Source: a bacterium
GTDB lineage: Archaea; Thermoproteota; Nitrososphaeria; Nitrososphaerales; CADDZS01
DNA length: 15,637 nucleotides
Assembly (NCBI GenBank): GCA_027310845.1
Contig: DAIDAB010000007.1
Span: forward strand, 1-15,637
Direction: 5' to 3'
Shown here: in pieces, positions 1-6,706 of the stretch
Layout of the letters: each line of letters starts with the position of its first letter
How positions within the stretch are numbered: position 1 is the first letter of the stretch
The notes under the pieces: model-generated
Databases searched by the model: none
The model's input: the letters and a program-made list of their open reading frames with translations, nothing else
Told to the model about the DNA's origin: nothing
Translations under genes and position numbers: made by a program

Positions 1-87
1 GCTTTTCGATCTCTAGATCGAGAATCTTAATTCGAGAGTCGGAAGCGAGCAGAGCTGAGAACCCGGGTTCAAATCCCGGCGACCGCA
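1..87 (+). tRNA. 3' part of a tRNA, probably tRNA-Glu(TTC) with an intron
   Basis: The T arm is perfect: stem CCGGG (63-67), loop TTCAAAT (68-74), stem CCCGG (75-79). It is followed by acceptor strand CGACCGC (80-86) and discriminator A87; no CCA is encoded. The 5' half lies outside the window. The bases before the T arm do not fold as a normal anticodon arm, but bases 1-8 (GC-TT-TTC-G) can serve as positions 30-37 with anticodon TTC, and AGCTGA (53-58) as 38-43, leaving a 4-nt variable loop (GAAC) as usual for tRNA-Glu. That implies an intron of about 44 nt (9-52) at the common archaeal 37/38 site. The bulge-helix-bulge pairing I could draw is imperfect, and Arg(TCG) is an alternative reading. 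The 3' tRNA half is secure; identity and intron borders are inference. Confidence 0.75.
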
Positions 88-92
88 CTGAT

Positions 93-302
93 TCACTCGA
101 AGAGAACTGTGTCCAGAATGCGCATGATCGGCTCTAGATTCGAATCGAAATGAGGCACTCTTTTCCAAGTTGAATGCCTGTAATCCCCATTGAATGCAAA
201 GTGTGCCTCTCCTCGGATTCTAAGAAAAAACTCTACCAAATGGTAACCTCTAGACATATTCTGTCGAAGAAAAAATAATTCATTGGTTACGTTTTTGTTC
301 AT
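93..302 (-). CDS. Hypothetical 69-residue ORF, doubtful
   Basis: An ATG-started frame of 69 codons that ends 5 bp from the tRNA 3' end, on the opposite strand. A weak purine-rich stretch (AAGGCGAA) precedes the ATG. The product is mixed, rich in aromatic and basic residues, with no signal peptide, membrane segment or motif I recognise. It could equally be a chance open frame in an intergenic region. It is listed because it is the only ATG-started frame of this length in the first 700 bases with any ribosome-binding-like sequence. Confidence 0.2.
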   Translation of the reverse strand: MNKNVTNELFFLRQNMSRGYHLVEFFLRIRGEAHFAFNGDYRHSTWKRVPHFDSNLEPIMRILDTVLFE

Positions 303-587
303 TTCGCCTTATATGACGAAGATGGATAGTTTTCCACTCTATTCATCATTTTTGTCCTCCTTCGGAAACAAATCAAGGAAGGCCCTCTTTGTCCGTTATA
401 GTGTATGAAGAGAAAAGTTATCCAGCCACTCTCGTGACCTGGGATAGGCTGCTCCCTTGCTTCCAAAGCCATCTTGCTTTATCTAATTTCAAATCCCAAG
501 TTCTGCTATGATAGGAAGATACTGTCTGCCCGAAGTGAGTCTACAACCAGTATCAAACTCGCCAAGATTGGGTGATAAAGAAAAAGC

Positions 588-640
588 AAACTGAGAAGCA
601 GATCGATCAAGTGGAGCACCTTTTGATCAAATCTCAGTTT
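588..640 (+). ncRNA. Nested hairpin: candidate structured RNA or terminator
   Basis: The outer stem is a perfect 9-bp inverted repeat, AAACTGAGA (588-596) with TCTCAGTTT (632-640). Inside it GATCAA (605-610) pairs with TTGATC (623-628), and GTG (611-613) pairs with CAC (617-619) around a GAG loop, with a 3-nt bulge (620-622). An 8-nt internal strand (597-604) faces AAA (629-631). A T-rich tail (649-660) follows, as expected if transcription runs left to right and stops there. No gene ends close by on either strand, so a simple terminator role is not obvious. The pairings are seen; the RNA role is inference. A DNA cruciform or a relic of a mobile element is an alternative. Confidence 0.4.
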
Positions 641-1145
641 TCGGCTTACTTTCTATTTTTAGCTATGATAATTGAGTTTAGAGAGGCCATACTCTTGCTC
701 CACGCCTTTCGGCCCTCTTTTCCGCCGATTGATAGTACGCCTTAATTTGTTCGTTGTGTTCCCTGACATTATCTGTTACGACGGCGAACGCCCACCTCGC
801 GAACCATCAAGGACTTCAAAGGCTCCAGAACATTTCGCTAATGCCTAGTCTACAAAGGTTGTCCGTGTTTTCTCTACCCAAGTTCAAATTTTCGGTTGAA
901 ATTAGATACAGCCTATTTGGCCGCAGCACAAGTGGATGTGAGAATCCATGCTTTTAGCGAAGGTACCGTTTAAGATGCTGAGCAGATTTCTTGGTTGGTT
1001 GAAATGGGAAAACGCAGCTAGATATTTCGCTAATCGATACATGCGTTTCCCAGAACTGGAGATATCTACCATTCATTTTTTCGTCAAATTTGCTTTTATT
1101 AGAAGATGTTCATAACTGATATCAAATCAGATAGACCCGCACTTG

Positions 1146-1172
1146 CGTTCTAAATCTTAGAACGAAATAACA
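1146..1172 (+). promoter_or_regulatory. Perfect 8-bp palindrome next to a TATA-like box
   Basis: CGTTCTAA (1146-1153), spacer ATC, TTAGAACG (1157-1164) is a perfect inverted repeat. It is followed at once by AT-rich GAAATAACATTT (1164-1175), whose centre lies about 30 bp before the ATG at 1200. This matches an archaeal TATA box for a nearly leaderless transcript, with the palindrome over the BRE, a usual place for an archaeal regulator to bind. Position and symmetry are seen; the promoter role is inferred. Confidence 0.45.
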
Positions 1173-1199
1173 TTTGATTGAAAGAGATTTTGATCAAAA

Positions 1200-1316
1200 A
1201 TGTCAATAATTGGCTATGTCATAGCAATAGCTGCATTAAGCGGAATTGGATTTTCAATCTTGTCTATTGCATTGTCATTACGAGCGTCTGATAATAGATC
1301 TCATGCGTCACAGTAG
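1200..1316 (+). CDS. 38-residue single-span membrane peptide
   Basis: ATG at 1200 to TAG at 1314-1316. Residues 3-27 form an uninterrupted hydrophobic helix of Ile, Ala, Leu, Gly and Ser, followed by a short polar tail (RASDNRSHASQ) with positive charge, so a single transmembrane segment with the tail on the cytosolic side is likely. The helix contains small-residue spacings (ALSGIGFSIL) that could pack against a partner. The palindrome and TATA-like box upstream are correctly spaced for a leaderless start; the purine run GAAAGAGA (1180-1187) is slightly far for ribosome binding. It converges on the radical SAM gene, 95 bp away. The family is not recognised, and a chance frame cannot be excluded, though hydrophobic continuity plus a promoter argue for a gene. 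Confidence 0.5.
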   Translation: MSIIGYVIAIAALSGIGFSILSIALSLRASDNRSHASQ

Positions 1317-1335
1317 CTTGGCATGTTAAAGCTTA

Positions 1336-1360
1336 GGCTTCCAGCAAACTTCCAGAAGCC
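1336..1360 (-). terminator. Possible hairpin between convergent genes
   Basis: GGCTTC (1336-1341) and GAAGCC (1355-1360) can pair around a 13-nt loop. The site lies between the stop of the small peptide gene and the stop of the radical SAM gene, so it could end transcription from either side. The stem is short and no T tract follows directly, so confidence is low. Confidence 0.25.
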
Positions 1361-1411
1361 AATCGGCTAGAAATGGTCAAGAGCTGCATGCCCTATTTTT
1401 TTCTCTGCATT

Positions 1412-2494
1412 TCATGGAATAATTTCACAACCATTGTTGAATTCAGGATATTCAAGATCCGACTGCCCAAGAGACCCATTCTCAATGAGTGTCTGAACTT
1501 GAGGGAGTGCCTCTTGCAATTTCTTCACTAGGTGCCTCACTGTTGAGCAGATATGAGAAAAACCATTATTTCGGAGCATTTCCTGCGACCTGTTCACGAA
1601 AAGACATCTTCCGCCGCAGATATGGAATATGTCGCAGGATACACATGGTTCGCCAATGGTTGCTTTATTGCAAAGCGAGCGCGCGGCACTATCGTATATC
1701 GAGCCAATCATTGAAAAATCAAAATCGATTGATACAGGGCATGCAGAAATCCTGCCATCAGGCATCACTGAAAAAAAATCAATCCCGGAACCGCAGCGCA
1801 GTCGTGATTTCTCTCCAGACAGCAGTGAATTCATGACTCCAATGAATGGAACTATTCCGCCAACGCGATTTAGGCGCGACATCTCATCCACCCACGAGTC
1901 TACGAGCGAGGAGATGCCGGAATTGTATGTAGAGATCCACTCGGCAAGCTCCTGTTCAGTATTTTCTGACCCTTCCCAGAACATTGCAAAATTGAGCTGC
2001 CAGTGAACATGATCAAAATACCCCGTGCTCAGAAGATGCCGCACGTTTTCGTAGATATCCGTACCTTGCGTCACTGTCATCCTTGCCACAAGGTCTCCGC
2101 GAAAGCCCCTTTGTCTTATGAGCTTGACATCATGCATTGCGTGTTCGTACACGCCGTTTCCTCGCTCTTTGTCCGTGACTTCCCTCGTTCCGTCGATTGA
2201 TACGAGAATGGTATGGAACTTTGACAAATACTGCGGTTCAATCCTGTGCAGGAATAGGCCATTTGTCTGGAGAACGAATCGCGCGGGGATCGAATCCATG
2301 ATATGTTTCATTGTCTCGATTCGTAGAAGTGGTTCGCCTCCGTAAAACGCGACGACTGGATTGCTGTCCCGAGACAAGAAAGATTTTAGTTCAGCAATCG
2401 AATACTTGATTTCTTTTGGAGGAGTATCGCTTCCTCCTCCGCAGTAGTTGCAGCTGAGATTACATTCTTTTGTCAGGATTATGTGATAGTGCAT
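1412..2494 (-). CDS. Radical SAM/SPASM enzyme, peptide-modifying type
   Basis: A 360-residue protein that probably reduces S-adenosylmethionine with a [4Fe-4S] cluster and acts on a peptide or protein side chain in the cytoplasm. The cluster motif CNLSCNYC (CX3CX2C) is at residues 11-18 and GGEP, which binds SAM, at 52-55. The C-terminal part carries a full SPASM set: C234-X12-G-X4-C252, then C284-X2-C-X5-C-X3-C297, and C316 for auxiliary clusters. It resembles the archaeal stand-alone family typified by AF_0577; that match is from memory. I chose ATG 2494, 13 nt after the stop of the upstream UPF0235 gene and preceded by a GAGGAACC-like ribosome site; a TTG start at 2524 would overlap that gene. 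Close spacing suggests co-transcription. The substrate is unknown, and no classical precursor peptide lies beside it on the same strand. Confidence 0.85.
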   Translation of the reverse strand: MHYHIILTKECNLSCNYCGGGSDTPPKEIKYSIAELKSFLSRDSNPVVAFYGGEPLLRIETMKHIMDSIPARFVLQTNGLFLHRIEPQYLSKFHTILVSIDGTREVTDKERGNGVYEHAMHDVKLIRQRGFRGDLVARMTVTQGTDIYENVRHLLSTGYFDHVHWQLNFAMFWEGSENTEQELAEWISTYNSGISSLVDSWVDEMSRLNRVGGIVPFIGVMNSLLSGEKSRLRCGSGIDFFSVMPDGRISACPVSIDFDFSMIGSIYDSAARSLCNKATIGEPCVSCDIFHICGGRCLFVNRSQEMLRNNGFSHICSTVRHLVKKLQEALPQVQTLIENGSLGQSDLEYPEFNNGCEIIP

Positions 2495-2507
2495 GTTCTC
2501 AGGTTCC

Positions 2508-2729
2508 TCAGAGAGTAATCTCAACGATTTTGTCTCTTGATTTGATCCCCCTCACGATGAAGACCTTAGATTTCGGAACCTTGAAGTGTTTGGACAGAAC
2601 TTCCAGGAGTCTCTTGTTAGCTCGTCCACCATCAGCTCTTTCATCGACCTTCACCTCATAGCTTTCCTCACTGACTTTGGTGACACGGACTTCTCTTGCG
2701 TTTGGAGTCACGCGAACCTTAATCTGCAT
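2508..2729 (-). CDS. UPF0235 / DUF167 family protein (YggU-like)
   Basis: 73 residues covering the whole small alpha/beta DUF167 fold. Diagnostic segments are an N-terminal beta strand ending VRVTPNA, the central DGGRANKRLLEVLSKHF (family pattern xxGKANxxLxxxLA) and VPKSKVFIVRGIKSRDKIVEI near the C-terminus (family: Vxxxxxxxx GxxSRxKxxxI). The family is found in bacteria, archaea and eukaryotes and its biochemical function is not settled. It starts with ATG at 2729. A TATA-like stretch (about 2755-2763) lies about 30 bp upstream, so the transcript would be almost leaderless. It is the first gene of a probable pair with the radical SAM gene, whose start follows 13 nt after this stop. Confidence 0.85.
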   Translation of the reverse strand: MQIKVRVTPNAREVRVTKVSEESYEVKVDERADGGRANKRLLEVLSKHFKVPKSKVFIVRGIKSRDKIVEITL

Positions 2730-3148
2730 GCCGAGCCGATCAAATCCATCATATGATAAAAATGCATTCGTAGATGAACAGTTTATCGTTAATGCTTCTC
2801 CAAGATTTCATTTGGAGCTCTGAATATTAATATCGATGTCAAAGGGAGTGTGCATATCCTTTGATAGAGCGCTCTGATTGAGGCAGAGACAATAGAGAGC
2901 TGAAACTTACCTTCGCGGTTCCGTAATTATGGTGAACCAACCGATCAAAGTTTGCTCTGCGACAAACCATTAAACGGCAAGATAGATTAGTTTATCCTCT
3001 TATGAAAGTTCTCTGCTTTGTTGCTTCTTCAGGTACAACGAATCTGCTAGTTGATATTCGGCTGACTACTCGTCAAAGAATTGTCCTGTGTTATACTATG
3101 CAGTGCGTTAGGCGTTAGCAAAATGAATGTTGTGTTTGGCTTGCTAAA
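2730..3148. other. Intergenic, 419 bp, no clear gene
   Basis: Contains the promoter of the UPF0235 gene near 2755-2763. A plus-strand frame of 38 codons (3002-3118) begins with ATG but has no supporting promoter spacing, and its product shows no feature; I do not call it. No strong hairpin terminator was found just after the DUF4382 stop. Confidence 0.5.
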
Positions 3149-4675
3149 TTAAGTTGCAGTTACATTGACAGGCGCTATTGGCCCCTGCTGACCGAATATC
3201 TGAATCATGTAACTCTGACCAACAGTTAATTCTGCAAAGGGCGGCAAAGCCTGTGTCGCTTGACCGGAAGGACCCTGCACAATTGGACTAGGTCCAAACG
3301 CAAGTTCACCGCTCAATGTGAAAGTGACACTGGCGCCAGGACTCAAGACGAATCCTGCGGGTAGCTGCGATTGCATTGATACGCTTACGTTCAATTGACC
3401 TGAGCTAACTCCACTCGTCGAACTAGTAGGCGCAGATATCATCGGAACAGACACCATCATTGGTGGAAAGCCGAGGGTTCCGTTTGGGTAAATGAAGCGG
3501 CCGATTGGTTGCTCTGCCATAAAGGACAATTGTTGAGCTGGAGGCGTGCTAGAAGGCGGAACGAACCCTGTTGGGAACAAAGCGATGATGATAGTCCCGT
3601 TCGGGACGGGTTGCGGCGTCGGAGGCGGAGGCATGAAAAACGTCGTTGTTGAACTTGGATAGCTTAAAGCTGCCATAGTAGATCCTGGAGGAACAATTGA
3701 GTAAATTCCTGTATTGTTGTAAGAAAGAGTGGTCAAGGCAGCCGAGAAGTTGAATGCAATTGGCGGTTGATACATCGGGTACGCACTCATTACTATGCGA
3801 GTTCCATTGCGGAAAACTACCACTCTGTCCGGAGGAAGAGGACTGAGCACTCCTGTCATGAGCGGTGGCGGAGTCATTTGCACGTTGATTGGCGGGAAGT
3901 ATACTTGTTTCTGCCCCTGAAGCATCAAGTTCATTAGACCCACGCTTGTATTTCCATGATTTGTGACGGTGACACTAAGAAGAGTAGAATTCCCATTTAC
4001 GACGAGCGAGGAGTTAGTTATTGTCACGTCTTTATTCGGGTTGTTAAGAAATCCTCCAAAGTAGCTATTGTTGAAACCAAGATTCGTGCCTGTCTGCGGC
4101 GGGCCTTGCATCATACCAAAATCGCCCACCGGTGCTAGTATTGATTTGACCGCTGGCGTTAGAACAAATACGTTCTGATCCACCGTTTGTATCTCTGTCA
4201 CAGTTGGCACCAAATCGACCAATGCTCCCTCCTTCCCACTGAAAGTACTGGTCAAGTTAGTCGTCAGAGTCCCTTCGCCAATCACAACTGAATCATTGAC
4301 GCCGTTTATAGTTATGACTGCATTTGAAATGGTGAATTTTATCTGTTTGATTATTGTGCCGTTTGGCAAGTTCGCAGTGCCAATGACAATCGAAGAATTC
4401 AAGAGATTTAGGACGTTTACTGTTCCGCTTCCCGGAAGGTCAAGCGAACTCTCTGTACCACTCTGTGAAACCAAAAGTTGAACTCCTGAGTAAGAGACGT
4501 AGAGTGCTGTCGTCCCCGGCGGAACGTTCGGAGGATCTGTCAAGCTGACAAAGAAGGCATTTTTTCCACTACTCCCACCTGTCTTACTGTTTCCTAGATA
4601 GGGCAGAGCAAAATAAGCGCCTGCAATAATTACTGCGATTATGACGATAGCAGCCATGATTTTTCTAGACAGCAT
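3149..4675 (-). CDS. Exported, membrane-anchored DUF4382 protein with Pro/Met-rich C-terminal part
   Basis: About 508 residues. A basic N-terminus and hydrophobic helix (about residues 7-26) give a signal anchor, and the rest should lie outside the cell. Residues about 40-185 match the DUF4382 pattern: a strand ending LTDPP, ALYVSYSGVQLLV, VNVLNLLNSS, LPNGTIIKQIKFTI, and ending VFVLTPAVKSI. The remainder is low in charge, rich in Pro, Met, Asn, Ser and Thr, contains PPPPTPQP, and has many NxS/T sites that archaea could glycosylate. The ATG at 4675 is preferred over an in-frame TTG at 4702 because the TATA-like TAAATATT (4708-4715) would place transcription start near 4686, after the TTG. The function is unknown; a surface adhesion or ligand-binding role is only a guess. 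It appears monocistronic. Confidence 0.75.
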   Translation of the reverse strand: MLSRKIMAAIVIIAVIIAGAYFALPYLGNSKTGGSSGKNAFFVSLTDPPNVPPGTTALYVSYSGVQLLVSQSGTESSLDLPGSGTVNVLNLLNSSIVIGTANLPNGTIIKQIKFTISNAVITINGVNDSVVIGEGTLTTNLTSTFSGKEGALVDLVPTVTEIQTVDQNVFVLTPAVKSILAPVGDFGMMQGPPQTGTNLGFNNSYFGGFLNNPNKDVTITNSSLVVNGNSTLLSVTVTNHGNTSVGLMNLMLQGQKQVYFPPINVQMTPPPLMTGVLSPLPPDRVVVFRNGTRIVMSAYPMYQPPIAFNFSAALTTLSYNNTGIYSIVPPGSTMAALSYPSSTTTFFMPPPPTPQPVPNGTIIIALFPTGFVPPSSTPPAQQLSFMAEQPIGRFIYPNGTLGFPPMMVSVPMISAPTSSTSGVSSGQLNVSVSMQSQLPAGFVLSPGASVTFTLSGELAFGPSPIVQGPSGQATQALPPFAELTVGQSYMIQIFGQQGPIAPVNVTAT

Positions 4676-4707
4676 ACGATTTTCTTCTTGAGCGTTTTTC
4701 AAGCAGA

Positions 4708-4715
4708 AAATATTT
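4708..4715 (-). promoter_or_regulatory. TATA box of the DUF4382 gene
   Basis: TAAATATT on the minus strand, centred 37 bp from the ATG at 4675. The usual 25-27 bp offset puts transcription start near 4686, giving a leader of about 11 nt. This spacing decides for ATG 4675 over TTG 4702 as the start. Confidence 0.45.
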
Positions 4716-5171
4716 AGTCATTCGGAATTCTAAATATGATTTCGTGGTTTATTACCCAGCGGCGTGGTAAGTATAGTCGACCAAGACTGCTTTGAATCCC
4801 TAACATGTTAGGGTCAATTGTGATTTTCCGCAGAGCGATGAGACTTGTGAGGAAATCCGAGTGCGGCGGTTTGGCTGCATCGGATTCAGAGTGTATGGGT
4901 TCAGAAGTTTGGAAATTATGGAGATTCAATCAAGATACTGGCTTTTCAACAGGCCAAAACAGTGGCAAAAAACAATCGCCGTCCTGACCTAGATTTCGAT
5001 ATGATCCTATGCAAGACTTGAAGAGTTGGACCACTTTCTTACGGGCGGTGGTTGTCCCATAATTGTTGTGATTGAACAGTTTCTTAAGAGTCTGACCCCG
5101 TTGCGATTATAGGATTCGTATGCGCCCTAACATTAGAAAAGTATTGATCTGGTAATCCGATTTATGACCAG
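4716..5171. other. Intergenic, about 450 bp, no clear gene
   Basis: Overlapping short frames on both strands (about 4714-4987) give proteins without recognisable pattern, hydrophobic core or ribosome site. The segment lies between the end of the ATPase/CBS operon and the promoter of the DUF4382 gene. No strong inverted repeat was seen. Confidence 0.45.
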
Positions 5172-5480
5172 TCACTCTTTTCCTAGCAGCCTCATCTTGT
5201 AAAATTCGGCGAGTCTTCTTTCTTCTTCGCCTATATCTCCATCGACGACATAGCACGGGTCAGCGCCCGCGTCGTAGGCAATCGCAAATATCTGAATTAT
5301 TTCAGTAGTTGCGTCTCCACGCTTCTCCAGCCAGACAATGATCTTTTTTGCGTCTTCAAGGTGCTTGGCGAGACCATCCACATGATGAATCAGGCCGGAT
5401 TTACCCTTGATGTAGGCGTCGAATTTTATATCGTAACCTTGCTTTTTTAGAACTTCGGTAAATTCACTAACTGTTATCAT
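5172..5480 (-). CDS. Small protein resembling a PD-(D/E)xK nuclease-like core
   Basis: A 102-residue cytosolic protein. ATG 5480 is chosen because GGGGGG precedes it by about 8 nt; a longer frame would run back into the CBS gene. The start lies inside the CBS gene, whose stop is at 5467-5469, a 14-nt overlap that suggests translational coupling. The pattern is helix (SEFTEVLKKQGYD), then GKSGLIHHVDGLA with D35, strand KKIIVWLEKRG, and helix IIQIFAIAYDAGAD. This recalls the archaeal Mrr/restriction-endonuclease-like fold, in which SG-x2-H-x2-D precedes a (D/E)xK strand. Here the second motif reads LEK (E52, K53) rather than ExK, so catalysis may be lost. It might instead be a structural or regulatory partner of the ATPase operon. 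Fold assignment is inference. Confidence 0.7.
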   Translation of the reverse strand: MITVSEFTEVLKKQGYDIKFDAYIKGKSGLIHHVDGLAKHLEDAKKIIVWLEKRGDATTEIIQIFAIAYDAGADPCYVVDGDIGEEERRLAEFYKMRLLGKE

Positions 5481-6366
5481 TTCGGATTCCCCCCAGTTTG
5501 TTTGCCTTTTGCGATAGGTCAATCTCCATTCCATCTCTGATTATCAACTGCCCCATCTTCCAGGGCTTTACAACCAAGTCCCATGGCGTTATGACTCCCT
5601 CCCTGCACACAAGACACCATGCTCCACTCAATGGTTTGAAGAGTTCCGACGCCTCCCTCAATGTCGCAGATCCATCAATGTTGATTGCCTCGACTGACCC
5701 TACATCATCAAGCGTCGCCTCAAGCATCTCTTGTGGGGAGTTTCTAACAATGGCAAGCCTTTCTGGACTGAAGATGTAGCTGAGGATCTCTCTATCCGAG
5801 ACAAACCTGTTGGTGTCGGAGAGAAAGACCCTCCTCACCGAGCGATTTATCATCTCCTGCAGCGCCTTGCTAAGCTTTGTGTCTTGCGGCAACGAAAACA
5901 CCAGTGATGCAACGTCTCTTGCGCAAAGACTCGTTTCGAGAACTCCCCTGCTGTAGAGCGGTATCAGGTCTGCTAGCGTCGCAATCGCGTACGTTCCATG
6001 GTCATCAATAATCGACCATCCAAATTTGGTCCGAACGAATGCGCGGAAGAGGCTTGCGATTTCTTCATCAATTGGAATCGGGAGAACCTGAAGGCATGCG
6101 CTCTCAATCTGCTCAAAGAGAAACATGTAATGATCTCGCGGATCCCATTCAATGAGCTTGGATAGAATCGCTTGACCTGCAAAGGCAATCAAACGCTTTC
6201 CATCATTTGACACGAAGCTTAACGTCTTATCCGAGGATCTGACAATCGGCAGTACGTCCCTACGTGGCGTGTCAAGCAAAGTCCCTGCGACGAGTATAGT
6301 CATACCTTGCGCCACAACTGGAACAGGTCGCCTGAAAAGTTCAGGAAAAGCTTCCTTCAGTTTCAT
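5467..6366 (-). CDS. Multi-CBS-domain protein
   Basis: 299 residues, no signal peptide or membrane segment. The best CBS units are in the C-terminal half. One spans about 146-204 (TKLSKALQEMINRSVRRVFL, then RFVSDREILSYIF). The other spans about 218-275 (INIDGSATLREASELFKPL, GAWCLVCREGVITPWDLV), with the typical G-x-(I/V)-T-x-x-D-L strand-helix end. The N-terminal half shows two weaker repeats of the same rhythm (KRLIAFAGQAILSKL; GTYAIATLADLIPLYSRG), so two Bateman modules are likely. CBS pairs usually bind adenine nucleotides and act as energy or ligand sensors. ATG 6366 begins 72 nt after the stop of the NitrOD5-like gene, and the end overlaps the nuclease-like gene. A sensor role for the operon's ATPase is inference. 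Confidence 0.75.
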   Translation of the reverse strand: MKLKEAFPELFRRPVPVVAQGMTILVAGTLLDTPRRDVLPIVRSSDKTLSFVSNDGKRLIAFAGQAILSKLIEWDPRDHYMFLFEQIESACLQVLPIPIDEEIASLFRAFVRTKFGWSIIDDHGTYAIATLADLIPLYSRGVLETSLCARDVASLVFSLPQDTKLSKALQEMINRSVRRVFLSDTNRFVSDREILSYIFSPERLAIVRNSPQEMLEATLDDVGSVEAINIDGSATLREASELFKPLSGAWCLVCREGVITPWDLVVKPWKMGQLIIRDGMEIDLSQKANKLGGIRNDNS

Positions 6367-6438
6367 CTATTTGTCCACTCCTCTCGCTCGCGCCACAATC
6401 CTCTAGCCCGCGACGCAGCTTCTGCGAAGCCCTCTAAG

Positions 6439-6687
6439 CTACTTGAAATTCCAAATGCTGAATGCACTTCCCTCACGATCAGTCTTTCTACTACAGACCC
6501 CCCCCGGACCGAGCATTTCTTTGAGAGCTTCGATGAACTCCTTCGGCTTTGTCGGAATCTCTTTACGTTTCAGGCGGCTATTGTGTTCTATGTGCCATAG
6601 GATGGCCTTAGTTGCACTCTCTCCAAGAGAAGCCATTCCCCTATCAACGCACCCAAGAATCTTATCCTCAAAGCTTTGTTGGACCAA
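6439..6687 (-). CDS. Small NitrOD5-like protein
   Basis: 82 residues, mostly helical. The order is FEDKILGCVDRGMASLGESATKAILWHIEH, a basic linker, then IPTKPKEFIEALKEMLGPGG. This arrangement (helix, LG-x-S/A, helix, then I-x-x-x-P-x-x-F-x-x-x-L-x-x-x-x-G) resembles the output module called NitrOD5 in thaumarchaeal signalling proteins; the assignment is from memory and tentative. ATG 6687 lies 19 nt after the stop of the ATPase gene, so the two are almost certainly co-transcribed. The C-terminal tail (CSRKTDREGSAFSIWNFK) departs from the pattern. NitrOD5-like units often stand at the end of sensor proteins; here the unit is a separate polypeptide, perhaps an adaptor of the ATPase. Confidence 0.6.
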   Translation of the reverse strand: MVQQSFEDKILGCVDRGMASLGESATKAILWHIEHNSRLKRKEIPTKPKEFIEALKEMLGPGGVCSRKTDREGSAFSIWNFK

Positions 6688-6706
6688 CTTCTACGACTCC
6701 ATGTGA

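Larger units (their letters stand above)
88..1145. other. Gene-poor stretch of about 1 kb
   Basis: Apart from the doubtful minus-strand ORF at 93-302 and the hairpin at 588-640, I find no convincing coding sequence. A plus-strand frame at 754-957 needs a TTG start, has no ribosome-binding sequence and gives low-complexity Leu/Ser-rich protein, so I treat it as chance. The stretch is AT-rich with several T runs. Given the structured element inside it, an RNA gene or a decayed gene is more likely than an unrecognised protein gene. Confidence 0.5.

Noticed and set aside
754..957. 67-codon plus-strand frame in the gene-poor region
   Set aside because: Needs a TTG start, has no ribosome site, and its product has no recognisable pattern.
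1489..2345. Several plus-strand open frames opposite the radical SAM gene
   Set aside because: They overlap a gene with complete cysteine motifs on the other strand and show no family pattern of their own.
3002..3118. 38-codon plus-strand ORF beginning with ATG
   Set aside because: The TATA-like sequence is too close to the ATG and the product shows no hydrophobic or conserved segment, unlike the peptide at 1200-1316.
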